Part shown: positions 44,240 to 52,788 of the stretch, one piece after another
Numbering within the stretch: the stretch's first letter is position 1
Layout: the number at the start of each line of letters is the position of its first letter
From: an uncultured Anderseniella sp.
Lineage (GTDB): Bacteria > Pseudomonadota > Alphaproteobacteria > Rhizobiales > Aestuariivirgaceae
Length of the DNA: 64,000 nucleotides
Assembly (NCBI GenBank): GCA_947488295.1
Contig: CANKYU010000004.1
Span: 62,001 to 126,000, forward strand
Reading direction: 5' to 3'
The notes under the pieces: model-generated
The model's input: only the letters and a program-made list of their open reading frames with translations
Told to the model about the DNA's origin: nothing
The model's database searches: none
Translations under genes and position numbers: made by a program

Positions 44240-44545
44240 TTAATCCACGGATATCTCAAGTGTTGTGTGGTGCAATTTCACGCTCTGCTCATCGATAGCC
44301 TTCATAACAGGCACAAGCTTTGGATCATCACCGATTTCGGCGGCGGCCGATCTGGCAGCCTCAAGTGTTTCCCATTCGACATGCTCAATCCAGAGACCGT
44401 CATCGCCGCAGGAAAGACGGCGCGACACAAAGCCGTCCCGCTCATTTACGAAATCATTTATGGCTTTCGCGGCTTCAATGAACGCTTCGCGTGAAATGCC
44501 ACCGTTCAATTTAAACATTACAGTTTCAATCGTGTGCTTGGTCAT
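44240..44545 (-). CDS. Small ABM-like (dimeric alpha-beta barrel) protein
   Basis: A 101-residue protein with an alpha-beta barrel pattern (TVMFKLNGGISREAFIEAAKAINDFV, DGFVSRRLSCGDDGLWIEHVEWETLEAARSA). The ATG at 44545 (MTKHTIE) is preceded by GGAGA; the open frame starts eight codons earlier. It sits immediately upstream of the YafY-type regulator. Similar small barrel proteins are often regulator-linked detoxification or oxidoreductase accessory proteins. No catalytic residues are evident. Confidence 0.75.
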   Translation of the reverse strand: MTKHTIETVMFKLNGGISREAFIEAAKAINDFVNERDGFVSRRLSCGDDGLWIEHVEWETLEAARSAAAEIGDDPKLVPVMKAIDEQSVKLHHTTLEISVD

Positions 44546-44760
44546 GTTTCGTCTCCAAAGTTTTATCACGAGACGTATCTACTCTGCTTCAACTGACAAT
44601 TGCTGGCAGTTGAGTTGAGAAGACAAGCGCAAATTTCCAAGCTGGGCCTGCAACAACACAAAGTGAAGATTCCCGTTGTCCACTCAACGGCCTTTCATCA
44701 ACAGTCGGATTAGTGAGTCCAACCCCCGGAACCAGGGCTCTGCACCCTGCACCTGCCCGG

Positions 44761-45681
44761 CTATTTTCCCGGCAGCGGAATGAATTCCTCGGCGTCACCC
44801 GGCACGATATCAAACTTCGCCGTGCGCCATTCCTGCTTGGCCTGCTCGATACGCTCCTTCGACGATGACACGAAATTCCACCAGATATGGCGCGGACCAT
44901 CCATCGGCTCGCCGCCCAGCACCATGATGCGCGCCACCTTTACTGCTGTGATGGTGATCGCGTCGCCCGCGCGCAGCACCAGCAACTGGCCACCCTCGAA
45001 CAGATCACCGGCAATGCGTATCTGGCCGGAAACCACGTAAATGGCGCGTTCCTCGTGTACCGGCGGCATCGGCATGGTCGCACCGGGATGCATGACCGCT
45101 TCGCCGTAGAACATGTCCGAATGGGTCTTGACCGGAGATGCTTCACCGAACATTGAGCCTGCAATGACCCGCAGCATGACGCCGCCATCGGTGATCACCG
45201 GCAGATCATTGGCCGCGTGGTGCCAGAAGCCGGGGGCGACTTCCTCCTGGTCTTTCGGCAGTGCGACCCAGGACTGGATGCCGTACAGGTTGTTTTCGCT
45301 GGCCCGCTCCTCCGGCGCTGAGCGTTCGGAATGCACGATCCCCCTGCCCGCGCGCATCCAGTTGAGCGCACCTGGATCGATCGCCTGCTCAACGCCAAGA
45401 CTGTCGCGATGAAAGATCTGCCCCTCGAACAGCCAGGTCACGGTGGACAGGCCAATATGCGGATGCGGCCGCACATCGATGCCCTTGCCGGCCTCCAGTT
45501 TTGCCGGGCCCATCTGATCGAAGAAGATAAACGGCCCGATCATCTGCTTTTTCACCGACGGCAGGGCGCGACGCACTTCGAAGTCTCCGATGTCCCGCGC
45601 CCGCGGCACGATGATGTGTTCTATGGCGTCGCACGAGCCCTTGTCGCCTGCCACCGGATCATCACAGTCAAACCTGCTCAT
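44761..45681 (-). CDS. Pirin family protein
   Basis: A 306-residue bicupin of the pirin family. The metal site is in RPHPHIGLSTVTWLFEGQIFHRDSLG, with the paired His residues and Glu; GRGIVHSE follows. The C-terminal cupin has MPPVHEERAIYVVSGQIRI. Pirins can act as quercetin dioxygenases or regulators. The ATG at 45681 (MSRFDC) was chosen since GGAGAG lies six bases ahead; the open frame extends 26 codons upstream. It is divergent from the Kef-type antiporter, 47 bases apart. Confidence 0.92.
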   Translation of the reverse strand: MSRFDCDDPVAGDKGSCDAIEHIIVPRARDIGDFEVRRALPSVKKQMIGPFIFFDQMGPAKLEAGKGIDVRPHPHIGLSTVTWLFEGQIFHRDSLGVEQAIDPGALNWMRAGRGIVHSERSAPEERASENNLYGIQSWVALPKDQEEVAPGFWHHAANDLPVITDGGVMLRVIAGSMFGEASPVKTHSDMFYGEAVMHPGATMPMPPVHEERAIYVVSGQIRIAGDLFEGGQLLVLRAGDAITITAVKVARIMVLGGEPMDGPRHIWWNFVSSSKERIEQAKQEWRTAKFDIVPGDAEEFIPLPGK

Positions 45682-45711
45682 CAAGCTCTCCATTTTCAGT
45701 CTGGCCGAAGC

Positions 45712-45728
45712 GTTGCACATGCTGCAAC
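45712..45728. promoter_or_regulatory. Inverted repeat between pirin and Kef-type antiporter genes
   Basis: GTTGCA-CATGC-TGCAAC, a perfect 6 bp dyad with a five-base spacer in the short divergent promoter gap. It could bind a regulator of one or both genes. If the antiporter starts at 45729, the repeat abuts its ATG; a later start would leave more room. Confidence 0.3.
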
Positions 45729-47594
45729 ATGGGCGGACAATACGTGGAGGTTGTGACATTGGGCAATATCAGTCTGTTCCAGATTGCCATTCTGCTGGCA
45801 TCAGCCGCCCTGATTGCGCCGCTGGCCAAGTATTTCCGCATCGGCGCGGTGCTGGGCTACCTGTTTGCCGGTGTCATAATCGGACCGTTCGTGCTGCGCA
45901 TCTTCACCGATGCGGAAAAAATGCTGCATGTGGCCGAGTTCGGCGTGGTTCTCCTGCTGTTTCTGATCGGGCTGGAATTGCGGCCACAACGCCTGTTTGC
46001 CATGCGAAAATCGGTGATCGGCGCGGGCGGAACCCAGGTAATGGTGTCAGCACTTATACTGTTCGCCATGATGCTGGGCGCACAATACGGCTGGCGCATT
46101 GCCCTGTTCACCGGACTGGCACTGGCGCTGTCTTCAACCGCCATGGTGCTGCAGGTGCTGAAGGAACAGGGCGAGCTTGAACACCGCCATGGCAGACTGG
46201 GTTTTGCCGTGCTGTTGTTTCAGGACATCGCCGCCATTCCGATGATTGCCTTTGTCGGCCTGCTGGCCGTCAGTGGTGGTGAGCAGGCAACCATGACCTG
46301 GTACGGTGCCGCCAAGGCGCTCGGTGCAATATGCATCGTGATACTGGCCGGCCGCTACGTTCTCGGTTTCGTATTTCACCTGATCGCCAAGACCGGTGTA
46401 TCGGAAGCCATGACGGCGTTTGCGCTGCTGACCATCGTAGTCATCGAGATCATCATGAAAAGCGCCGGCCTGTCCCCTGCCCTGGGTGCCTTTATAGCCG
46501 GCGCCCTGTTGGCGGATTCCGCCTACCGGCACGAGATTGAAGCCGACATCAAGCCGTTTGAGTCGCTGTTGCTCGGCATGTTCTTCGTTGCCGTCGGTAT
46601 GTCGCTTGATCTGCGGCTCATTACCGAGATACCCGGCACCATCATCCTGGCCGCGGCCATCCTGATGATCACGAAAGGCATCATTCTGTTTTTCACCGGC
46701 AGGTATTTCGGCCTCAACGTGAAAAGCGCCCGCAGGTTTGCAGTGGCGCTGGCCCAGGGCGGTGAATTCGCCTTCGTGCTGACGACAACGGCGCTGGCCG
46801 CTTTTGTCATCACCCGGGACTTTGCCTCCAAGGTCAATGTGGTGGTCACCCTGACCATGGTGGCAACCCCGCTTTTGATGCTGGCCGAAGGCTGGCTGTC
46901 GGCCCGCGCGGCACCGGCTGCCGACGCAGACGACAAACACGACGACATGCCGGACCAGGGCGGGCATGTGGTGATCGCCGGGTTGGGTCGTTTCGGCCAG
47001 ATCATCGCGCGTGTGCTGGCCGCGCGTAAAATTCCGTTTACCGCGTTGGACGGCGATCCGACACAAATCGAGATCGTGCGCAAGTTCGGCGGCAAGGTGT
47101 ATTTCGGCGATGCCTCGCGCCAGGACATTCTCGACGCTGCCCAGGTCAGCAAGGCCCGGGCATTTGTGGTCTGTGTCTCCAATCCGCAGGCGTCCCTGAA
47201 GATTGTTGAACTGGTGCGCAAGAAATATCCGGACCTGCCGATCTATGTGCGCGCCCGCGACCGTAACCATGTCCACCAGTTGATGGACCACGGCGTTGAA
47301 CACATCATGCGTGAAACCTTCCTGTCGGCGGTTGAGATGTCACGCCGTGTTCTGCTTGAGGCAGGTCTCGGGCGCGAAGAGGCCGCACGCACCATCAAGG
47401 CGTTTGCGTCCGGTGACAGGGCCCGGCTGTATGATGACTACCAGCACTATTCGGACGTGCAGAAAATGGCCGAAAGCGCCAAGCGTCACGCCCAGGAACT
47501 TTCCGACCTGTTTGAAACCGACGCAGACGCCGGGCTTGCCGAAGTGCCGCCGAAAAACGACCAGCCACGCCGGCGCTCCCGCTCGGCGAGGTAG
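45729..47594 (+). CDS. Kef-type K+/H+ antiporter with TrkA-N domain (CPA2 family)
   Basis: A 621-residue cation:proton antiporter of the KefB/KefC type. Residues 10-395 are about 12-13 transmembrane helices (GVVLLLFLIGLELRP, GLALALSSTAMVLQVL, LSPALGAFIAGALLADS, ALAQGGEFAFVL). Residues 412-530 are a Rossmann RCK/TrkA-N domain (HVVIAGLGRFGQIIARVL, VYFGDASRQDILDAA). The tail is hydrophilic. Start is unsure: the ATG at 45729 has no ribosome-binding site, while GGAGG at 45746-45750 is ideally placed for a TTG at 45759 (or a GTG at 45753). Glutathione-gating partners are not seen nearby. Confidence 0.9.
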   Translation: MGGQYVEVVTLGNISLFQIAILLASAALIAPLAKYFRIGAVLGYLFAGVIIGPFVLRIFTDAEKMLHVAEFGVVLLLFLIGLELRPQRLFAMRKSVIGAGGTQVMVSALILFAMMLGAQYGWRIALFTGLALALSSTAMVLQVLKEQGELEHRHGRLGFAVLLFQDIAAIPMIAFVGLLAVSGGEQATMTWYGAAKALGAICIVILAGRYVLGFVFHLIAKTGVSEAMTAFALLTIVVIEIIMKSAGLSPALGAFIAGALLADSAYRHEIEADIKPFESLLLGMFFVAVGMSLDLRLITEIPGTIILAAAILMITKGIILFFTGRYFGLNVKSARRFAVALAQGGEFAFVLTTTALAAFVITRDFASKVNVVVTLTMVATPLLMLAEGWLSARAAPAADADDKHDDMPDQGGHVVIAGLGRFGQIIARVLAARKIPFTALDGDPTQIEIVRKFGGKVYFGDASRQDILDAAQVSKARAFVVCVSNPQASLKIVELVRKKYPDLPIYVRARDRNHVHQLMDHGVEHIMRETFLSAVEMSRRVLLEAGLGREEAARTIKAFASGDRARLYDDYQHYSDVQKMAESAKRHAQELSDLFETDADAGLAEVPPKNDQPRRRSRSAR

Positions 47595-47625
47595 CAGGCG
47601 CGGCGATCACAAAAATCCGATGTGA

Positions 47626-48132
47626 TCACAGGTCGGGCACCGGGTACTTCTTCAGCCAGTTCTGGCAGTAACTGCGAATGATCTGATGAATGTTGTCCCT
47701 GTCTGCATCAGGCCAGTGATAACACATCGTGTCATGTTTCAGATCATCAAGCGCCCAGTGCAGAAGGTAAAAATCATGGATTTCATCTGGATAATTCATC
47801 TCTGAACACAACGCGCCGAGTTCCGACAGCACCGCGTCCGGCGTATCGCAACCTGAGAGCAGATGCCGGGTTCTTACAGAGGCGTAAGCCACCGCAGCAT
47901 CTCCGACACGAGAGTATTTCGAAACCCCGAGTTCAGCCAGCACCCGGTCAACCAGTTCCCCCAGTTCAAACTGGTTGTATGGCGGCTTCTCACCCGCCAG
48001 CACGGACAAGGACGGTGTGTCTATTCCTTTCTCCAACAGGGAGATGGCCCACGCACACCACCGTTCGTCCACACCTCGGCCAAGGCCTCGAAGCGCGACT
48101 ATCTCGGCAGTTGTCGGAACTGCGTATGTCAT
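47626..48132 (-). CDS. Hypothetical protein (Trp/Cys-rich, all-helical)
   Basis: A 168-residue soluble protein I cannot place in a family. It is mainly helical, with an N-terminal segment (TTAEIVALRGLGRGVDERWCAWAISLLEKG) and a C-terminal half rich in Asp/His/Tyr (YLLHWALDDLKHDTMCYHWPDADRD). The ATG at 48132 was preferred over the frame opening at 48159; neither has a strong ribosome-binding site. The neighbouring genes give no functional hint. The size and acidic helical nature would fit an immunity-type or regulatory protein, but this is only a guess. Confidence 0.55.
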   Translation of the reverse strand: MTYAVPTTAEIVALRGLGRGVDERWCAWAISLLEKGIDTPSLSVLAGEKPPYNQFELGELVDRVLAELGVSKYSRVGDAAVAYASVRTRHLLSGCDTPDAVLSELGALCSEMNYPDEIHDFYLLHWALDDLKHDTMCYHWPDADRDNIHQIIRSYCQNWLKKYPVPDL

Positions 48133-48288
48133 GTCGAAAACAATGCGCAAACCTCGCAACAGGAACTGAATTTAACATGCCCGGGAGCTCAAACTGACCG
48201 GTAACGGGCATGAGTGCAACAATGCCGCCACTGAACAGACATCCGGCAATGACCATTGACACAAGCCGGGCACATTGTCCCGTCACAC

Positions 48289-48930
48289 CTAGTCCACAGG
48301 CTTCAAGAGCCAGACGTTTTCGGTCGCGACGCATTTGCCTTTCAGTTTCCCCGCAACATCGACGCTTGCCAGTGGTGATATGTTGTAGCTGTCTTGATAG
48401 CGGTTTTGAATTTCCTCATCACAGATGGAAAACGGCGGGCCTGCCATCTGGGACTGATCATACTCAAAGGTAACAAGCAATTGCGTCGCCGCGCCCGTGA
48501 TATCGATGACATGCGCAGCATAACGGGTGCGCATGTCGTCAGGCAGTGCCACCAGGGCGGCACGGTCGAAGACCGCATCCACAGGACCAAGCATCTGGCG
48601 CGTGAGCTGGAAGATATCACCGGCGAAGATGTCAATGTCCGCAGCGCTGTAGTGCTTCATGCCGCCCTTCGTGATGATCGCCGGCTCAAGTCCCATGTCC
48701 GCAAACAACTGCTGAACAGCCAGTTCACTCAGTTCAGCACCGGCAACCCGGCAACCTTGCGAACGCAGCCAGGCGATATCACGGGTTTTCCCGCACAAGG
48801 GCACGAACACACGGCTGCCGGCAGCCAGGGCCAGTTCCTTGAAATAGGTGTGCAGCAGGGGATTGCCGTCAGCCTGATGGAATCCGAGATCGTCTGCCTG
48901 CCACTTGTGATGCCAGTATTCTGCGTCCAT
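48289..48930 (-). CDS. tpm: Thiopurine S-methyltransferase
   Basis: A 213-residue SAM-dependent methyltransferase of the bacterial TPMT group (selenium/tellurium and thiopurine methylation). The start DAEYWHHKWQADDLGFHQ, the SAM loop RVFVPLCGKTRDIAWL, VAGAELSELAVQQLF and DAVFDRAALVALPDDMR are characteristic. GGAC lies eight bases ahead of the ATG. Its promoter has the 19-base spacer typical of MerR-activated promoters, and a divergent MerR-family gene lies across it, so tpm is probably the regulator's target. Confidence 0.93.
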   Translation of the reverse strand: MDAEYWHHKWQADDLGFHQADGNPLLHTYFKELALAAGSRVFVPLCGKTRDIAWLRSQGCRVAGAELSELAVQQLFADMGLEPAIITKGGMKHYSAADIDIFAGDIFQLTRQMLGPVDAVFDRAALVALPDDMRTRYAAHVIDITGAATQLLVTFEYDQSQMAGPPFSICDEEIQNRYQDSYNISPLASVDVAGKLKGKCVATENVWLLKPVD

Positions 48931-48971
48931 TGCAGTGTCCTTTGAACGGTTGTTGAAATTCTGATCCGGCG

Positions 48972-49002
48972 AGGATACATCTTCAAGTCAACTTGAGGTC
49001 AA
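48972..49002 (-). promoter_or_regulatory. MerR-type promoter of tpm with sox-box-like operator
   Basis: On the minus strand: -35 TTGACC (48997-49002), a 19-base spacer (48978-48996), -10 TATCCT (48972-48977). An 18 bp dyad, CTTCAAGTCAACTTGAGG (48981-48998), fills the spacer. Overlong 19-base spacers with a dyad are the hallmark of promoters twisted open by MerR-family activators. The dyad differs from the E. coli SoxR box at two positions. Confidence 0.75.
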
Positions 49003-49025
49003 TAGCAAAAATTCCAGGACCCGTC

Positions 49026-49430
49026 ATGGACATCGGTCAAGTCGTAAGCCGCTCCGGATTGCCGGCATCAACTCTGCGCTTTTACGAAGACAAGATGCTT
49101 ATCAAACCGGTCGGACGCAATGGCTTGCGCAGGGTGTATGACGCCGACATCCTGCAGCGTCTGGCGCTGATAGCGCTGGGACGCAATGCCGGGTTCACGC
49201 TCGACGAGATTGCCGCCATGTTTACCCCCAACGGTCCGAAAATCGATCGCCGGCAGCTTGCCTCGAAAGCTGACCTGCTGGACCGGACAATCAGACAGCT
49301 CTCCGCCATGCGCGACGGGCTTCGCCACGCCTCGCGCTGCCCGGAACCCAGTCATTTCGAATGCCCGAAATTTCAACGGCTGCTCGGCGTTGCACTGAAA
49401 AGCCAGCGCCGAAGAAAGCCCGGCAGTTGA
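49026..49430 (+). CDS. MerR-family transcriptional regulator
   Basis: A 134-residue MerR regulator. Residues 1-70 are the winged helix (DIGQVVSRSGLPASTLRFYEDKMLI, then NGLRRVYDADILQRLALIALGRNAGFTLDEIAAMF). The dimer helix follows and the C-terminus has CPEPSHFECPKF. This lacks the CxxCxC Fe-S cluster motif of true SoxR, although its DNA-binding half and the operator resemble SoxR's. The ATG at 49026 is the family start. It is divergent from tpm across a MerR-type promoter. Confidence 0.9.
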   Translation: MDIGQVVSRSGLPASTLRFYEDKMLIKPVGRNGLRRVYDADILQRLALIALGRNAGFTLDEIAAMFTPNGPKIDRRQLASKADLLDRTIRQLSAMRDGLRHASRCPEPSHFECPKFQRLLGVALKSQRRRKPGS

Positions 49431-49599
49431 CTAAAATGCATTCAAAGAAGCCATTCTATGCCTCGCGCGCATGCGTCTCCTGCAGCGGAACTCCGATGAC
49501 TGCACCGGTTCAGCCCGGGCGGCAAATCCGAATTTTTCACAACCTTGGCACCGCAGTGGCATTTTCCGTGCAATTTAATTTACCTAAGGACGCGACGGT

Positions 49600-49992
49600 T
49601 CACCTGTTGCGGCGGGCGATGACACGCAGTTCGACCACGACGCCTTCCGAGGCAAACCCGGCAACCTCAATCGCAGTCCAGGCCGGATAGGGTTCCACCG
49701 CTTTTCGTTTCCAGATACCCTTGAATATCTCCAGATGCTGCCTGAGCCCGACATGGTAACTGGTCACCTCGATGACATTTGAAAACGACATGCCACCCTC
49801 CAGCAGCACCGCCTCCACGTGAGCAAAAGCGGTTTCAATCTGCTCCGCAGCGTCCGGAGAAACAGTTCCGTCACTGGCCACACCGTTGACCCCGGTCAGG
49901 AATACGAAGCCGTCGCACTCGATGCCGGGAGACATGTGCCAGTCATCGTACAGGGTTTGCATGTGCGCAGGGATGATTGATCGTTTGCTCAT
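49600..49992 (-). CDS. RidA-like protein lacking the catalytic Arg
   Basis: A 130-residue YjgF/RidA-fold protein (FVFLTGVNGVASDG, AFAHVEAVLLEGGMSFSNVIEVTSYHVGL). The position of the substrate-binding Arg reads YPAWTAIEV (Trp instead of Arg), so enamine deaminase activity is unlikely. Proteins of this subgroup are often fused or linked to other pathways. The ATG at 49992 (MSKRSIIP) is the family start; the frame extends 14 codons further. Confidence 0.82.
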   Translation of the reverse strand: MSKRSIIPAHMQTLYDDWHMSPGIECDGFVFLTGVNGVASDGTVSPDAAEQIETAFAHVEAVLLEGGMSFSNVIEVTSYHVGLRQHLEIFKGIWKRKAVEPYPAWTAIEVAGFASEGVVVELRVIARRNR

Positions 49993-50137
49993 CACTTGAA
50001 GATAACGCGCAATCGCCCCCCTCTCAATGAGCATTCCTGGTCACGACGCCCGGGACAGCAGCATTCTGATTTTTTGATTTACCGCAATGCGCGGCCTGCG
50101 ACTTGTGTGGCCTCCTGAGCCAATAGGAGGAACATCC

Positions 50138-50633
50138 ATGGCAGCCGAAAACAAAACCGACTTGCTCACTATTCATCGAAAGGAATTCACTAAACTGTCC
50201 AATCTGATGGATGCCCTGAGTGCCGAGGTGGCGATGAAGAAAGATGAGGAGGACACCTCAATCAAGGATGTGGTCGCTCATCGGGCCCACTGGATCGGGC
50301 TTTTTCTGGGCTGGTATGCCGACGGCCTTGCAGGCAAGCCGGAATTTTTTTCCAGCTGAAGGTTACAAATGGAACGAATTGAAACGTTACAACGCGGAGT
50401 TACGGGCGCAGCAGGCGGGTTTGAATTGGCCAGATGCTGTGAGGGAATTGCATGACAAGTACTCGGAACTGACCGGGTTTCTGGAACGGTGCTCTGACGA
50501 GGACCTGTACGGAGGCCCCATGAAGGGCGCGAACAATCAGTGGACACCGGGTCGCTGGGCCGAAGCTGCCGGACCAAGTCACTTCAGGTCGGCGTCAAAA
50601 TACATCCGGTCAAGACTAAGAGCTCGCAAATAG
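50138..50633 (+). pseudogene. ClbS/DfsB family gene with a one-base frameshift
   Basis: The N-terminal half (MAAENKTDLLTIHRKEF to GKPEFF) lies in one frame and stops at 50357-50359; the C-terminal half (PAEGYKWNELKRYNAELR to the end at 50633) continues in the next frame. Removing one T from the seven-T run at 50345-50351 joins them into a normal 164-residue DUF1706 protein with the GYKWNELKRYN motif. ClbS-type proteins protect against colibactin-like toxins; others have unknown roles. AGGAGG precedes the ATG. It may be a real pseudogene, a slippage site or a homopolymer sequencing error. Confidence 0.8.
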
Positions 50634-50659
50634 GGCAGCCTCCCGGGCTTGCCTCGCAT

Positions 50660-51210
50660 TCATGTTGCGCCGCGGCAGCCTTGACGAACCGGTTCGGGCG
50701 GCCGCTTCCACTGCGAACGCAACAGGCCCATTACATATGTATCCCATCGTTCTGCCCCTACTTTTGCAGAAGACCGGCGCGTTTCTTCATGCACGAAGCC
50801 CAATCGGACATAGGTGTTTATGGCCGACTTGTTCCAGCTGAAGACGTTCAGTTGCACCCGATCAATCTCCGGCCGGTCGAATGCGCGGTCCAGCACAGGC
50901 GCCAGGATTAGTGGCGCCAGCCCCTTCCCCGCTGGTCAGGAGCCACAGCCACACGTCCCAGAGTGACGTTGCCGTTTCGCCAGTCAAAGGCGATCTGCGC
51001 ATGCCCAACAAAGACACCACCTTCCTGCGCCATCCAGCACAATCTCGTTGGTGGCCGGGTTCGCCCCTCGACAATCATCGCCTGGACCTGAGTGACATCA
51101 AGTGGAAAGCAGACCGCTGTGCCTCCCCATTGCACGATCTCCCGTTCATCACGGAACCAACCCGACAAGATGGGCAGGTGTTCAATCTTCAAAGGCGTTA
51201 GCGTGATCAT
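50660..51210 (-). pseudogene. GNAT acetyltransferase with a one-base frameshift
   Basis: The start (MITLTPLKIEHLPILSGWF) runs in frame to VAPDQRGRG, the acetyl-CoA P-loop, then hits a stop within four codons. The other frame continues correctly as LAPLILAPVLDRAFDRP to NVFSWNKSAINTYVRLGFV. One base appears to be missing near the CCCC run at 50921-50924. A restored protein of about 183 residues would be an ordinary GNAT N-acetyltransferase. It lies convergent to, and 26 bases from, the similarly frameshifted ClbS gene. Confidence 0.78.
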
Positions 51211-51277
51211 GAGAACAATACTACAACGATGCGACATCCGGACCAGTGCAATCGGCGAAGCTGGCGCAGGCAACGCG

Positions 51278-52420
51278 CTAAACGTCGAGCACCTCTACGG
51301 ACAATATCGTTGGTAAATGCCGAGCAATCTCCTGCCAGCTGTCGCCTTCATCGAGACTGGAGAAAACCGATCCGGTGTTGGTGCCGAAATACAGCCCCAC
51401 CGGATCACGTTCATCTCGCGTCATGGCCTGGCGAAGCACTGTATAGAAACAGCTTTCCTGCGGCAGCCCATCACGCAGATCCTGCCAGGTGTTTCCGCCA
51501 TCGCTTGAGCGCCACACAGCAGCGGCTGCATCCGGTGGGAACCGCCCGTCACCGTCACTGTTCAGCGGCACCGTCCAGATGGTGTTGGCATCGCGCGGAT
51601 GAACGCAGATTGGAAATCCGAATGTCGAGGGAAGCCCCTGGGTAATGTCATCCCAACTGCGCCCGCCATCAGCCGACCGCCATACCCCGTGATGGTTTTG
51701 CTGGTACAGGAGGTCGCCCGGGCCTGGCGCGCGCACCATGTTGTGAACGCAGTGCCCGGTTTCACCATCGCTTGGCGCTGCCGGGTGACTGTTCCGGTCG
51801 CAGCCTTCAGCGTTGGAAAGCCGGTTGCGGCGCTCCCAGGTCTTGCCTCCGTCCTCGGTGGAAAAAACGCCGGCGGCGGAGATGCCAACCCAGAGTTTTC
51901 CGGCATCGGCCGGATCAGAAACGACTGTGTGCAGGACAAGTCCTGCCGCACCGGGGTCCCAGTCCTTTGCTGAAGGGTGGTTGGTCAGCCCGCTTACCCG
52001 CTCCCAGGTTTTGCCCCTGTCATGGCTCGCAAGCAGACTGGCCGGTTTGCTCCCTGCATACAGCGTGTCATGGGCAAAGCCGAGCGACCAGATCTGGGAA
52101 AACTCGTCGGTGAAGGGCAACGGCTCGTCTTGCCAGTTGATGATCGCGGCAAAGCCGGGATCATTGGCTGCCCATTCATCCATCATTCCCGTGGTCAGCC
52201 GGGCAACCTCCCAGGTCTCGCCCTCGTCCGACGAGCGCCAGACGCCGGCACCATGCATGTCGCCGCCGCCGCCGGCCCAGAGCTCGCCTGTGGCCGGGTC
52301 GGCAATTACATGATTGATCGGCCAGACGTCGCAATACGGACCGTTGACCTTCCAGCCGGTTCGATGTTGGTCGCCGGAAATCAGAAATACACCCTTGGTG
52401 GTCCCGACAAGGATTTTCAT
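51278..52420 (-). CDS. BNR-repeat (sialidase/VPS10-like propeller) protein
   Basis: A 380-residue beta-propeller. At least five Asp-box-like repeats are visible (VWRSSDEGETWE, LASHDRGKTWER, FSTEDGGKTWER, VWRSADGGRSWDD, VWRSSDGGNTWQD, FSSLDEGDSWQE). The first residues MKILVGTTKGVFLIS give no signal peptide, so it is probably cytoplasmic. Similar proteins are annotated as exo-alpha-sialidases or photosystem-stability-like factors, but catalytic residues of sialidases are not evident. The ATG at 52420 was chosen; the open frame runs 73 codons upstream through non-coding-looking sequence. Confidence 0.85.
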   Translation of the reverse strand: MKILVGTTKGVFLISGDQHRTGWKVNGPYCDVWPINHVIADPATGELWAGGGGDMHGAGVWRSSDEGETWEVARLTTGMMDEWAANDPGFAAIINWQDEPLPFTDEFSQIWSLGFAHDTLYAGSKPASLLASHDRGKTWERVSGLTNHPSAKDWDPGAAGLVLHTVVSDPADAGKLWVGISAAGVFSTEDGGKTWERRNRLSNAEGCDRNSHPAAPSDGETGHCVHNMVRAPGPGDLLYQQNHHGVWRSADGGRSWDDITQGLPSTFGFPICVHPRDANTIWTVPLNSDGDGRFPPDAAAAVWRSSDGGNTWQDLRDGLPQESCFYTVLRQAMTRDERDPVGLYFGTNTGSVFSSLDEGDSWQEIARHLPTILSVEVLDV

Positions 52421-52788
52421 AATGCTCGACTCCATCTGGCGGACACTGCGATGAATACGGACGAGTTTAGCACATGTACAGGCAATTGCATTGACGACAG
52501 CGGAAACAGGACTTGAATTTGCCGGCGCCGCTTCAGTGATTCTGTGCCGAGATGGCGCGCGCCAGAACGACCTATGTTTGCGGGTCCGCCGTCTGGCCTC
52601 AGCAAGCCTTGCATCTGATGCATCGACCGTCCCGTGCAACCCCGGCTATGATAACCGGTAATTGTCACTCCCATGCGATCGAAAACCCTGGAACCGTCCG
52701 TGCAGGTGGTTCAAATAAGGTGTTCAAGTCATTTGCGTCTGCGGTATCGCTTCATGGCCGGATTCTGTTTGCTTGCTTGGGACATAGA
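52421..52788. other. 368-base intergenic region between divergent genes
   Basis: No gene found. An open frame running in from the glycosyltransferase (from 52552) has no family similarity before 52789. No strong promoter or repeat is evident. It probably holds the promoter of the glycan cluster. Confidence 0.5.

Noticed and set aside
46134..47303. A 389-codon minus-strand frame opposite the Kef antiporter
   Set aside because: Composition is His/Gln/Gly-rich without motifs; it is the antisense shadow of a well-supported transporter.
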